Assembly (NCBI RefSeq): GCF_004134905.2
Contig: NZ_SDPQ02000002.1
Coordinates: 62,001 to 126,000 of the forward strand
Length of the DNA stretch: 64,000 nucleotides
Origin: Aeromicrobium ginsengisoli
GTDB lineage: Bacteria > Actinomycetota > Actinomycetes > Propionibacteriales > Nocardioidaceae
Direction: 5' to 3'
Below, piece by piece: positions 27,518 to 35,642 of this stretch (position 1 is its first letter; every line of letters begins with the position of its first letter). Under the pieces are notes generated by a model, which worked only from the letters and a program-made list of their open reading frames with translations, did no database searches and was not told where the DNA came from. The translations under genes were made by a program, and so were the position numbers.

Positions 27518-29146
27518 GTGACCATCACCACTGCGATGCGAGAAGCACCGTCCACGGCTCGACCGAGCGCGCACAAGGCCACCCGCGGCCACGTGAGCTT
27601 CGTCGGTGCCGGACCGGGCGATGCCAGTCTGCTGACGGTGCGAGCGGCTGAGCTGCTCGCCCAGGCGGACATCGTCATCACGGAGCTGCCCGAGCAGGCG
27701 GCCCTCGTCACCAACGGTGCCGAGATCATCGACGGCGGCGTCGGTGAGGACGGCGAGACCCTGACCCACGCCGCTCGGGCCCGGCTCGTCGTCAAGTACG
27801 CCAAGACCGGCTCCCACGTCGTACGCCTGATCGCGGGTGACCCGTTCACCTACGCGACGGCGCCCGAGGAGGCCGCGGCCTGCAGCAAGGCCGGCATCGG
27901 CTTCGAGATCGTGCCGGGCATCTCCTCGGTCTCGGCGGTTCCCGCCTACGCCGGCGTGCCGCTGACCAACCGCACGCACCGCGAGTACTCCGTCGTCAGC
28001 GTCGGCGACGCATCGATCAACTGGTCCGAGCACGCGGGCCAGGACACCCTGGTCCTGCTGTCGGCGGTCGCCCGCATCGGCGAGGTTGCCGCAGGCCTCG
28101 TCGCCGCCGGCCGCTCGGCCGAGACCCCGGTCGCCATGACCCGGGTCGGCACGACGACCGAGCAGACCACGGTCGTCTCGACCCTCGCCGACATCGCCAC
28201 TGACGCCAAGGCGGCCGGCATGACCGCCCCGGCCATCACGGTCGTCGGCCAGGTCGTCACGATGCGCGAGGCGCTGTCGTGGTTCGAGACCAAGCCGCTC
28301 TACGGCTGGCGCATCCTGGTGCCCCGCACCAAGGAGCAGTCGGCCAGCCTGGCCGCGCGCCTGCGTGGTTTCGGCGCACTGTCCGAAGAGGTCCCGACGA
28401 TCTCGGTCGAGCCGCCGCGCAACCCGCAGCAGATGGACAAGGCCGTACGCGGGCTCGTCGAGGGTCGCTACGAGTGGATCGCGTTCACGAGCGTCAACGC
28501 CGTCAAGGCCGTCCGCGAGAAGTTCGAGGAGTACGGGCTCGACGCCCGCGCGTTCTCGGGTCTCAAGATCGCCGCGGTCGGTGACAAGACGGCTGAGGCC
28601 ATCGCCACCTGGGGCATCCGCGCCGACCTCGTCCCCAGCGGCGAGCAGTCGGCTCGCGGGTTGCTCGAGGACTGGCCGCCCTACGACGACCTGCTCGACC
28701 CGATCAACCGGGTCTTCCTGCCCCGCGCCGACATCGCGACCGAGACCCTCGTGGCCGGACTCGTCGATCTCGGCTGGGAGGTCGACGACGTCACGGCCTA
28801 CCGCACCGTCCGGGCCGCCCCGCCGCCAGCGCCGACGCGCGAGGCGATCAAGACCGGCAAGTTCGACGCGGTCATGTTCACCTCGTCGTCCACGGTCCGC
28901 AACCTCGTGGGCATCGCCGGCAAGCCGCACACGTCGACGATCATCGCGTGCATCGGCCCGGCGACCGCCAAGACCGCCGAGGAGCACGGCCTGCGGGTCG
29001 ACGTCCTCGCCGAGTCCCCGTCGGTCGAGGTCCTGGCTGACGCGCTCGCGGAGTTCGGTGCGGCTCGCCGCCTCGCGTTCCTCGACGCGGGCGAGCCGGT
29101 GACCAAGCCCTCGCAGAAGCGTCCCTCGACGCGTCGCAAGGCCTAG
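27518..29146 (+). CDS. hemD: uroporphyrinogen-III synthase with N-terminal SUMT-like domain
   Basis: 542-residue fusion. Residues about 25-265 have the tetrapyrrole methylase fold (VGAGPGDASLLTVRAAELL; IVPGISSVSAVPAYAGVPLT). The active-site signatures are altered: the region equal to GDPFVFGRGGEE is GDPFTYATAPEEA and the D-x-L-V motif is missing. About 270-525 is the HemD domain (GWRILVPRTKEQSASLAARL; SVNAVKAVREKF; MFTSSSTVRNLV), which cyclises hydroxymethylbilane. A Lys/Arg tail ends the protein. In Mycobacterium HemD also carries a degenerate SUMT domain, so heme rather than siroheme/cobalamin synthesis is the main role. Confidence 0.93.
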   Translation: MTITTAMREAPSTARPSAHKATRGHVSFVGAGPGDASLLTVRAAELLAQADIVITELPEQAALVTNGAEIIDGGVGEDGETLTHAARARLVVKYAKTGSHVVRLIAGDPFTYATAPEEAAACSKAGIGFEIVPGISSVSAVPAYAGVPLTNRTHREYSVVSVGDASINWSEHAGQDTLVLLSAVARIGEVAAGLVAAGRSAETPVAMTRVGTTTEQTTVVSTLADIATDAKAAGMTAPAITVVGQVVTMREALSWFETKPLYGWRILVPRTKEQSASLAARLRGFGALSEEVPTISVEPPRNPQQMDKAVRGLVEGRYEWIAFTSVNAVKAVREKFEEYGLDARAFSGLKIAAVGDKTAEAIATWGIRADLVPSGEQSARGLLEDWPPYDDLLDPINRVFLPRADIATETLVAGLVDLGWEVDDVTAYRTVRAAPPPAPTREAIKTGKFDAVMFTSSSTVRNLVGIAGKPHTSTIIACIGPATAKTAEEHGLRVDVLAESPSVEVLADALAEFGAARRLAFLDAGEPVTKPSQKRPSTRRKA

Positions 29147-29154
29147 GAACACGT

Positions 29155-30132
29155 ATGCCCTTTCCTGCCGACCGTCCTCGTCGCCTGCGCCAGTCGCCGG
29201 CGATGAGGCGGTTGGTGGCGGAGACACACGTCCAGCCGTCGCAGCTCATCCTGCCGATGTTCATCGCGGAGGGCATCACTGAGCCGCGGCCGATCACGAG
29301 CATGCCCGGCGTCGTGCAGCACACCCGCGACACAGCCCGCAAGGCGTACGCCGAGGCGGCCGCGCTCGGGCTCGGTGGGGTCATGCTGTTCGGCGTGCCG
29401 GAGCACAAGGACGCGCAGGGCTCGGGTGCCCTCGATCCCGAAGGCATCCTCAACGTCGCCCTCGCCGATGCGCGCGCCGAGGTCGGCGACGACCTGCTGG
29501 TCATGTCCGACCTGTGTCTCGACGAGTTCACCGATCACGGCCACTGTGGAGTGCTCGACGCGCAGGGCCGGGTCGACAACGACGCGACGCTCGAGATCTA
29601 CGCGCAGATGGGTGTCGTGCAGGCCGAGTCCGGCGCCCACGTCGTCGGCCCCAGCGGCATGATGGACGGTCAGGTCGGCGTCGTCCGGTCTGCTCTCGAC
29701 GCAGCGGGTCATGACGACACCGTGATCCTGGCCTACGCCGTGAAGTACTCCTCAGCCTTCTACGGCCCCTTCCGCGAGGCCGTCGGCTCGTCGCTGCAGG
29801 GCGACCGCAAGACGTACCAGCAGGACCCGGCCAACAGCCGCGAGGCGATCCGCGAGGTGCTGCTCGACATCGACGAGGGCGCCGACATCGTGATGGTCAA
29901 GCCGGCGCTGTCCTACCTCGACGTGATCGCCGACGTGCGCGCGGCGGTCGACGTGCCGGTCGCGGCCTACAACATCTCCGGCGAGATGGCGATGGTCGAG
30001 GCGGCCGCTGCCAACGGCTGGCTCGACCGCGAGCGCACGATCGACGAGATCATCCTGTCGATCCGCCGGGCCGGCGCTGAGATCGTGCTGACCTACTGGG
30101 CCGCCGAGCTCGCCGCACGCCTCTCGCGCTGA
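29155..30132 (+). CDS. hemB: delta-aminolevulinic acid dehydratase (porphobilinogen synthase)
   Basis: Condenses two 5-aminolevulinate molecules. 325 residues; Schiff-base lysines in AYAVKYSSAFYGPFREAVGS and IVMVKPALSYLDVI. The metal loop DLCLDEFTDHGHCG has Cys, Asp, Cys where zinc-type enzymes have three Cys, so its metal preference may be mixed or Mg-assisted. ATG start nine bases after hemD, completing the rex-hemA-hemC-hemD-hemB run. Confidence 0.96.
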   Translation: MPFPADRPRRLRQSPAMRRLVAETHVQPSQLILPMFIAEGITEPRPITSMPGVVQHTRDTARKAYAEAAALGLGGVMLFGVPEHKDAQGSGALDPEGILNVALADARAEVGDDLLVMSDLCLDEFTDHGHCGVLDAQGRVDNDATLEIYAQMGVVQAESGAHVVGPSGMMDGQVGVVRSALDAAGHDDTVILAYAVKYSSAFYGPFREAVGSSLQGDRKTYQQDPANSREAIREVLLDIDEGADIVMVKPALSYLDVIADVRAAVDVPVAAYNISGEMAMVEAAAANGWLDRERTIDEIILSIRRAGAEIVLTYWAAELAARLSR

Positions 30133-30148
30133 CCTGCTTGCCATCGGT

Positions 30149-30196
30149 GCATACCCGGTATACCGTCATGCCCAGCGCATGCATACCGAGTATAGG
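30149..30196. promoter_or_regulatory. two PadR-type operator copies
   Basis: GCATACCCGGTATACC (30149-30164) and GCATACCGAGTATAGG (30181-30196) are related 16-mers 32 bp apart, about three helical turns. Each is an interrupted palindrome of the ATACC/GGTAT type typical of PadR operators. They end eight bases before the padR start, so they overlap the promoter or leader of padR and the ABC genes. Confidence 0.75.
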
Positions 30197-30204
30197 GATG
30201 GCCG

Positions 30205-30774
30205 ATGACGATCAGGAACAGCTTGATGGCCCTGCTGATGGAGGGACCACGCCACGGCTACCAGCTCCGGGCCGAGTTCGAGGCGCGCACCGGCGGGACC
30301 TGGCCACTCAACGTGGGACAGGTCTACACGACGCTGCAACGCCTCGAGCGCGACGGCCTCGTCGAGGGAGCCGGCGAGGCTGACGCGGAAGGCCGGATCG
30401 CGTACGTCCTCACCACCGCCGGGCGGGCGCAGGCTGCCGACTGGTTCACGACTCCCGTCGACAAGACCTCGGACCCCCGCGACGAGCTGTCGATCAAGCT
30501 GGCTCTGGGTGTCGGCATGAAAGGCGTCGACATCGCGGCACTCGTGCAGACCCAGCGAGCGGCGACGCTCCGCCAGCTGCAGGACTACACCAGGCTCAAA
30601 CGCCAGGCCGACGAGGCGCACGACCTGGCGTGGGAGCTCGTGCTCGAACGTCTGATCTTCTCCGCGGAGTCGCAGGTGCGCTGGCTCGACCATGTCGAGT
30701 CGCGGGTGAGCCGGGCGCTGCGGGCCGAGCCGGCTTCGGCGACTGCCACCGACGCCGATCGGGTGCGGTCATGA
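30205..30774 (+). CDS. PadR family transcriptional regulator
   Basis: 189 residues. The N-terminal winged helix (about 1-85) reads MALLMEGPRHGYQLRAEFEA and GQVYTTLQRLERDGLVEG. A C-terminal dimerisation helix region (about 100-175) follows, as in PadR-s2 members. It lies at the head of an ABC transporter operon (ATGA overlap) and just downstream of duplicate ATACC operators, so it most likely represses the operon until a ligand such as a drug or antimicrobial peptide binds. Confidence 0.92.
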   Translation: MTIRNSLMALLMEGPRHGYQLRAEFEARTGGTWPLNVGQVYTTLQRLERDGLVEGAGEADAEGRIAYVLTTAGRAQAADWFTTPVDKTSDPRDELSIKLALGVGMKGVDIAALVQTQRAATLRQLQDYTRLKRQADEAHDLAWELVLERLIFSAESQVRWLDHVESRVSRALRAEPASATATDADRVRS

Positions 30775-31511
30775 ACACGGCCGAACGCGCCGTCGTGCTG
30801 GAGCTGCGTGGGGTCAGCCGGGTGCACGGTGAAGGAGCGGCCGAGGTGCACGCCCTCCGCGACGTGGACCTGACGCTCGTCGAGGGCGAGCTCGTCGCCG
30901 TGATGGGCCCCTCTGGATCCGGCAAGTCCACGCTCCTGACGCTCCTCGGCGGCCTGGACCGGCCGACCAGCGGCGAGGTGTTCATCGAGGGCCAGGGCCT
31001 CGCGGAGCTGTCGACCAAGCAACTCGCCGCGATGCGTCGCCGCAGCGTCGGCTACGTGTTCCAGGACCTCAACCTGATCCCGACGCTGACCGCGGTCGAG
31101 AACGTCGGCCTCCCCCTCGAGCTTGACGGGGCGTCACGGCGTACGGCCAGGCGTACCGCACTGAGGTCGCTCGAGGACGTCGAGCTGGTGGAGCTCGCGG
31201 ACCGGTTCCCCGACGAGATGTCCGGCGGGCAGCAGCAGCGGGTGGCGATCGCTCGTGCTCTGGTCGGACCGCGCAGGGTGCTGCTCGCAGATGAGCCGAC
31301 CGGTGCGCTGGACTCGCAGACCGGCGAGGCCGTGCTGCGGGTGCTGCGCAAGCGCATCGACCGCGGAGCCGCGGGGTTGCTCGTGACCCACGACGCCCGG
31401 CACGCCGCGTGGGCCGACCGCATCGTGTTCCTCCGCGACGGGCAGATCACCGACACGACGGCCTCGGACCTGTCAGCCGAGGCGCTGCTCGGCTCGGGAC
31501 GGCACGTGTGA
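30771..31511 (+). CDS. ABC transporter ATP-binding protein (MacB/LolD type)
   Basis: 246 residues from the ATG overlapping the padR stop. Walker A MGPSGSGKSTLLTLLGGLDR near 43, Q-loop YVFQDLNLIPTLTAVENV, signature MSGGQQQRVAIARALVG and Walker B RVLLADEPTGALDSQTG. The family energises FtsX-like permeases for export of peptides, drugs or lipoproteins. Stop overlaps the permease start (GTGA). Confidence 0.95.
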   Translation: MNTAERAVVLELRGVSRVHGEGAAEVHALRDVDLTLVEGELVAVMGPSGSGKSTLLTLLGGLDRPTSGEVFIEGQGLAELSTKQLAAMRRRSVGYVFQDLNLIPTLTAVENVGLPLELDGASRRTARRTALRSLEDVELVELADRFPDEMSGGQQQRVAIARALVGPRRVLLADEPTGALDSQTGEAVLRVLRKRIDRGAAGLLVTHDARHAAWADRIVFLRDGQITDTTASDLSAEALLGSGRHV

Positions 31512-34105
31512 GCCAGTTCTCCGCCTCGTGGCGGGTGGCGCTGCGTGCCGGTCGGCGAGATGCGCTCCGGTCGAAGGGGCGCAGCCTGTTGATCGCCGTC
31601 ATGGTCGGCACGCCCGTCCTGCTCACCGTGATGCTGACGACGCTCGTCGCGACCAACGACGTCGACCAGCGCGAAGGGCTCCCGGACGCGATGGGTGCCG
31701 CGGCAGCCTCGGCAACCTTCCTGGGGCCGATTGGGGTGCATCAATCGCCTGACGGCTCGTCGTACGGCATGACTGGCAAGCCATTCGACGCCGGGTCGGG
31801 CGCCCAGACAGCCGCCCTCGAACGAGCGACGCACGCGAGGATCTCAACCGTCCACCGCACCTTCCACACCTCGATCGTGATCGGTGACCGCGGCTATCGA
31901 GCCGACCTGCTCGCCCTGGATCCCGGCGAAGCCGTGACGCGCGGCATGTATGCCGTCCAGCACGGTCGCGCGCCGCGTGCCGCCGACGAGGTCCTGGTCA
32001 CCCAGGCTCTGGCCGACCACGGCGCCACGATCGGCACGAACGTGGAGATCGGCGACGGCAAGGCTTCGCGAGTGGTCGGCATCGGCCGATTGAGCACGGT
32101 GATCCGGGGCGGCAATCCGTCGGGGGTGCTGGTCCTGCCGGGCTCGACGCCAGGCGACGGCGAGACGACGTACCTGATCGACCGTGCGGCGCCGGTGACG
32201 TGGCAAGACGTCCGCGCGCTCAACGCAGCGGGGTTCCTGGTCGTGTCGCGTTACGTCCTGGACCACCCGCCGGCCAGGTCCGACCTGTCGAGCTCGGAGC
32301 AGTTCGGTGACGGCGGCGACGACGGCATGCGAGGCGTGATGGTCGTCATCGTGACGGCCATCGTCCTCGAGGTCGTCCTGCTGGCCGGCCCGGCTTTCGC
32401 CGTGGGCGTGCGCCGGCAGCGCCGGGACCTCGCGCTCCTGGCGGCGACCGGTGCGTCTCCGGACCAGATCCGCCGGGTCGTCCTGGGACAGGCGCTCGTG
32501 CTCGGCTTCATCTCGTGCGTCGTCGGCGCGATCCTCGGCCTTGCGCTCTCGTCGGCGACAGTCTGGCTAGTACCGTCGATCATCCCGAGTGTCGCTTTCG
32601 GGCCGTTCGAAGTGCAGTGGGCCTATGTTGCCGCTGCGGTGGTGCTGGGTTCGATCGCGGCGCTTGCCGCGGCGTACGTGCCGGCCCGGCAAGCAGCCAA
32701 GCAGCAGGTCGCCGCGGTCCTGGCTGGTCGTCGAGGCACCGTCAGGTCGAGCCGAGGATGGCCGGCGCTCGGCGTGCTCCTGATCGCCGCAGGCCTGGCC
32801 ATGTGCTTCACGCTCGGCATCAAGCCGGGCGGCGAGACCGCCGTGGCCGGGTCGATGATCGCGATCGTCATGGGCACCGTGCTGCTGACGCCGCTCCTGA
32901 TCGGCGCGGTCGCTCGCGTCGGCACGGTGCTTCCGCTTCCCCTCCGTCTCGCCATCCGCGACACGGCACGGCAGCGCGCACGAAGCGCTCCGGCGATCGC
33001 CGCGATCATGGCGTCGGTCGCCGGCATCACGACGATAGCGATCGGCTCGGCCAGCGACTTCGAGCAGAGCCGCCAGCAATACACGTATGAGTCGACGCCG
33101 GGCGGGATGGTCGTGACAGTCGATCCGCGGCGAGCCGGGCATATGCTCGACGCGGCGTCGGCGGCGAGCGGCGGGCTGACGTTCACGCCGATCGGTTCTG
33201 CCGGGATCCAGGCCATGGACGACAGTGGTGTGAGCATCTCGGTCCGGACGCCCGACGGCTACTCCGGGTCGAATGAGCTGGTGGTGGCCGACCCGGCCAC
33301 GTTGCGCGCCTGGGGCGTGCGGCTCGACGCGCGATCGACCCAAGCACTCGAGCGCGGTCAGGTCATCGCCGGCGACCGCCGCGTCGCCAATGGCGGCGAG
33401 GTGACGCTCGAGGAGGTGAAGGGGGAGAAGGTGCGGAGGGTCCCCATCAAGGCTGTCGTCGCCGACCTCGGCACGGGTCATGTGCCTCGCGGCCCGGAGC
33501 CGACGATCGGCCTCGCGGTGATCTCACCCGCGGCGATGAGGGCGCACCACCTGCCATGGCAATCGGCACGGGCGATCTCGCCGAAGGGCTCGGTACCGAG
33601 CCAGGCTGTGGAGGACAAGGTCAATGCCGCGCTCTCGGGACTCGCTGTCGACTACGGGAGCGCGCGGGTCGAACGCGGGTTCCAGGAGACGTACACGCTG
33701 CCGTTCCTGGCCCTGCTCGGCTTCGGTGCCCTGGCGGTCCTGATCGGCACGATGACGGCCACGGGACTCGCCCTGAGCGATGCACGGCCGGACTTCTCGA
33801 CGTTGGCTGCGGTGGGCGCCGCACCTCGTACACGCCGCCTCGTCGCGGGCGCGCAGGCCGTCGTGCTGGCCTCCTTGGGAACGGTGCTCGGCATCGCCGT
33901 CGGCTTCGCGCCGGGCATCGCCGTGACCTGGCCACTGACGTCGGCGTCCTATGTCCTGGGCGCCGAGTCGATCGGCGACCCGATCATCCGTGTGCCGTGG
34001 CTCCTGCTGGGCGCGATGGTCGTGGTGGTCCCGCTCCTGGCTGCACTCGCTGCGATGCTCTTCACGCGGAGCCGGCTGCCGATCGTCAGGCGGCTCGCGC
34101 AGTGA
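31508..34105 (+). CDS. FtsX/MacB-type ABC transporter permease
   Basis: 865 residues from the GTG at 31508. An N-terminal membrane helix (SLLIAVMVGTPVLLTVMLTT) is followed by an extracytoplasmic domain. A first FtsX block with three helices near residues 280-400 contains RRQRRDLALLAATGASPDQI; then come central helices and a second periplasmic domain. A last FtsX block near 735-860 contains FSTLAAVGAAPRTRRLVAGAQ. Two FtsX halves in one chain suggest it works as a monomeric pair with the ATPase. Substrate unknown; PadR control suggests defence. Confidence 0.92.
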   Translation: MSQFSASWRVALRAGRRDALRSKGRSLLIAVMVGTPVLLTVMLTTLVATNDVDQREGLPDAMGAAAASATFLGPIGVHQSPDGSSYGMTGKPFDAGSGAQTAALERATHARISTVHRTFHTSIVIGDRGYRADLLALDPGEAVTRGMYAVQHGRAPRAADEVLVTQALADHGATIGTNVEIGDGKASRVVGIGRLSTVIRGGNPSGVLVLPGSTPGDGETTYLIDRAAPVTWQDVRALNAAGFLVVSRYVLDHPPARSDLSSSEQFGDGGDDGMRGVMVVIVTAIVLEVVLLAGPAFAVGVRRQRRDLALLAATGASPDQIRRVVLGQALVLGFISCVVGAILGLALSSATVWLVPSIIPSVAFGPFEVQWAYVAAAVVLGSIAALAAAYVPARQAAKQQVAAVLAGRRGTVRSSRGWPALGVLLIAAGLAMCFTLGIKPGGETAVAGSMIAIVMGTVLLTPLLIGAVARVGTVLPLPLRLAIRDTARQRARSAPAIAAIMASVAGITTIAIGSASDFEQSRQQYTYESTPGGMVVTVDPRRAGHMLDAASAASGGLTFTPIGSAGIQAMDDSGVSISVRTPDGYSGSNELVVADPATLRAWGVRLDARSTQALERGQVIAGDRRVANGGEVTLEEVKGEKVRRVPIKAVVADLGTGHVPRGPEPTIGLAVISPAAMRAHHLPWQSARAISPKGSVPSQAVEDKVNAALSGLAVDYGSARVERGFQETYTLPFLALLGFGALAVLIGTMTATGLALSDARPDFSTLAAVGAAPRTRRLVAGAQAVVLASLGTVLGIAVGFAPGIAVTWPLTSASYVLGAESIGDPIIRVPWLLLGAMVVVVPLLAALAAMLFTRSRLPIVRRLAQ

Positions 34106-34215
34106 CCGGCGCTGTCAGGTCGGCGGCCCGGCGCCGTCGGTTGCTCGCGAAGCGGCGCCTTGCCGTGCTGATCGCGGTGCGTCGCACCGAACGGTCGATG
34201 CCGGCGCCGAAGTAG
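34102..34215 (+). CDS. possible 37-residue basic peptide at the end of the ABC operon
   Basis: A GTG overlapping the permease stop (GTGA) opens a 37-codon frame rich in Arg (RSAARRRRLLAKRRLAVLIAV then RRTERSMPAPK). It ends nine bases before the terminator. Coupling and position suggest it is translated, but composition alone gives no function, and it could be chance in GC-rich DNA. Confidence 0.35.
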   Translation: MTGAVRSAARRRRLLAKRRLAVLIAVRRTERSMPAPK

Positions 34216-34224
34216 GCCGGACGT

Positions 34225-34259
34225 GCAGAAGGGGCCCTCCGCCGGAGGGCCCCTTCTGC
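34225..34259. terminator. bidirectional terminator hairpin
   Basis: A perfect 16-base inverted repeat (GCAGAAGGGGCCCTCC and GGAGGGCCCCTTCTGC) has a 3-base loop. It lies between the ends of the ABC operon (+) and the lytic transglycosylase gene (-), so it can end both. Confidence 0.88.
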
Positions 34260-34269
34260 GTACGTCGTG

Positions 34270-35475
34270 TCAGCTCAGCAGCGACGTGATGCAGCTCGTG
34301 AGCTTGATCAGGTCGAGGGCGGAGATGCCGCTCGCGAGGCACTGCACCTTGGCCTCGGCCCAGGTCAGCGTGGCCGAGCCACCGGAGTCGGTGGTGCCGC
34401 CGGAGTCCGTGGTACCGCCGCCGGTCAGGTCGGTGACGAGCCCGTCGACCAGGCCGGTGACGCCGCCGGACGTCGTGCCGCCGGTGCCTCCACCCGTGCC
34501 GCCGCCGGTGCCTCCACCGGTTCCGCCGCCGGTGCCGCCACCGCCGGTTCCGCCGCCCGTCGAGCCGCCGCCGGTGCTGGAACCGGGCTTGGGCTTGTTG
34601 GCCTTCGCCTCCGCCGCCTTGGCCTTCTTGCGCTCCTCCGAGCTCAGCGTCTGGTCGTTGGACGAGGAGGTCAGGACCGGCGCCGTCGTGTAGCCGTCGG
34701 GCGACTGCGTGAAGTCACCTTGGGCGTAGCGGGCCGAGATGGCCAGGACCAGGTCGACGTAGGAGTCGGAGTGGTTGTAGCGCTTGACCGCTGCCGCAGC
34801 GCCCGACTGGGTCGACAGGTCGTCCGAACCGGCGCAGAGGTAGATGCCGGCCGAGGTGGCGGCGTCGTCGATGTCCTGCGGGTTCTTCTTGCCGTCGTTG
34901 TCGGAGTCGACCGCGACGGACTTCCAGGTGCTGGGGATGAACTGCATGGGCCCGACCGCGCGGTCGTAGACCGGATCCTTGTCGAGCGCACCGCTGTCGG
35001 TGTCGGTGATCTTGGCGCGGCCGTCACGACCGTCGAGAGCGACACCGTAGATGCCGGGCGTCGCGACGCCGTCGGCGTTGAGGGAGTTGCCGCCGGTGCG
35101 TCCGTGGTTGGACTCGACGCGGCCGATCGCGGCGACGAGGTTCCACGGCAGCTTGCACGACGCGTCGGCCTTGCCCAGGAGGGTCTCGGCGCGGTGATAG
35201 GCGTAGAGCGCGGACGACGGGATGCCGTTGGTCGACAGCGTCGAGACCGTGCCGGCGAGACCGGCCTTCTGGTCGATGCCGGCGGGGGTCGGCTGCACGC
35301 TGGCGGGGTCCTCGAACGCGGTCGAGGGCACGGCCGGGATGTCGGAGCTGGTGTTGCCGTCGGATGCAGTCGCGAGGTCCGCGTGGGACAGCACGGCGCC
35401 ATAGGCCCCGACCAGAACGGTCATCGGAACCAGGACGCTGGCCTTTTGCCAACGCGTGAGCTTGCGAGCTCCCAT
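34270..35475 (-). CDS. secreted lytic murein transglycosylase
   Basis: 401 residues. N-terminal signal or anchor helix (about 12-32, ASVLVPMTVLVGAYGAVLS). The SLT/MltB-like domain (about 75-265) contains LPWNLVAAIGRVESNHGRTG with the probable catalytic Glu121, DRAVGPMQFIPSTW, and DIDDAATSAGIYLCAGSDDL. A Lys/Ala-rich linker, a Gly/Thr low-complexity stretch, two GGTTDS repeats and a small C-terminal domain with two Cys (TWAEAKVQCLASGISALDLI) follow. It cleaves peptidoglycan outside the membrane during growth. The ATG at 35475 follows GGAGGG by about nine bases. Confidence 0.9.
   Translation of the reverse strand: MGARKLTRWQKASVLVPMTVLVGAYGAVLSHADLATASDGNTSSDIPAVPSTAFEDPASVQPTPAGIDQKAGLAGTVSTLSTNGIPSSALYAYHRAETLLGKADASCKLPWNLVAAIGRVESNHGRTGGNSLNADGVATPGIYGVALDGRDGRAKITDTDSGALDKDPVYDRAVGPMQFIPSTWKSVAVDSDNDGKKNPQDIDDAATSAGIYLCAGSDDLSTQSGAAAAVKRYNHSDSYVDLVLAISARYAQGDFTQSPDGYTTAPVLTSSSNDQTLSSEERKKAKAAEAKANKPKPGSSTGGGSTGGGTGGGGTGGGTGGGTGGGTGGGTGGTTSGGVTGLVDGLVTDLTGGGTTDSGGTTDSGGSATLTWAEAKVQCLASGISALDLIKLTSCITSLLS
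34480..34577. repeat. low-complexity tandem repeat encoding a Gly/Thr stretch
   Basis: Repeats of ACCGCCGGTGCC-like units encode TGGGTGGG-type residues in the transglycosylase linker. Length variation by slippage is likely between strains. A shorter repeat nearby (34380-34430) encodes two GGTTDS units. Confidence 0.8.
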
Positions 35476-35493
35476 AAGAACGTGCCCTCCATG

Positions 35494-35598
35494 CTGTCGC
35501 GACAGGTGCGACATAGCGTAAACCGATGTTACTGCCACGCAGGACGCGCCGCAAAGCAGTTACCTGGTAGTCAACGACTCCGACGGCCCCTTGGTTAC
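35494..35598. promoter_or_regulatory. transglycosylase upstream region: palindrome and repeated GTTAC motifs
   Basis: CTGTCGCGACAG, a perfect 12-base palindrome, lies at 35494-35505 just upstream of the transglycosylase ribosome site. Three GTTAC pentamers occur at 35528-35532, 35559-35563 and 35594-35598, about 31 and 35 bp apart. On the gene's strand the first reads GTAACATCGGTTTAC, which resembles MtrA boxes found at cell-wall hydrolase genes. The match is modest and the regulator is not in the window. Confidence 0.3.
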
Positions 35599-35642
35599 GG
35601 TCTGCCGACGCCGCCGACCGGCGCGAAATCCCATTGAGGACA

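Noticed and set aside
27041..29227. Long minus-strand open frame over hemC-hemD
   Set aside because: Shadow of real genes; low-complexity Arg/Asp/Gly sequence with no recognisable motif.
34480..34577. CRISPR-like array
   Set aside because: Repeats are 4-codon coding units in frame, with no spacers; they encode a Gly/Thr linker.
35476..35642. Cyclic di-AMP (ydaO) riboswitch before the transglycosylase, suggested by disA nearby
   Set aside because: The leader is too short and lacks the conserved ydaO core elements I could recognise.
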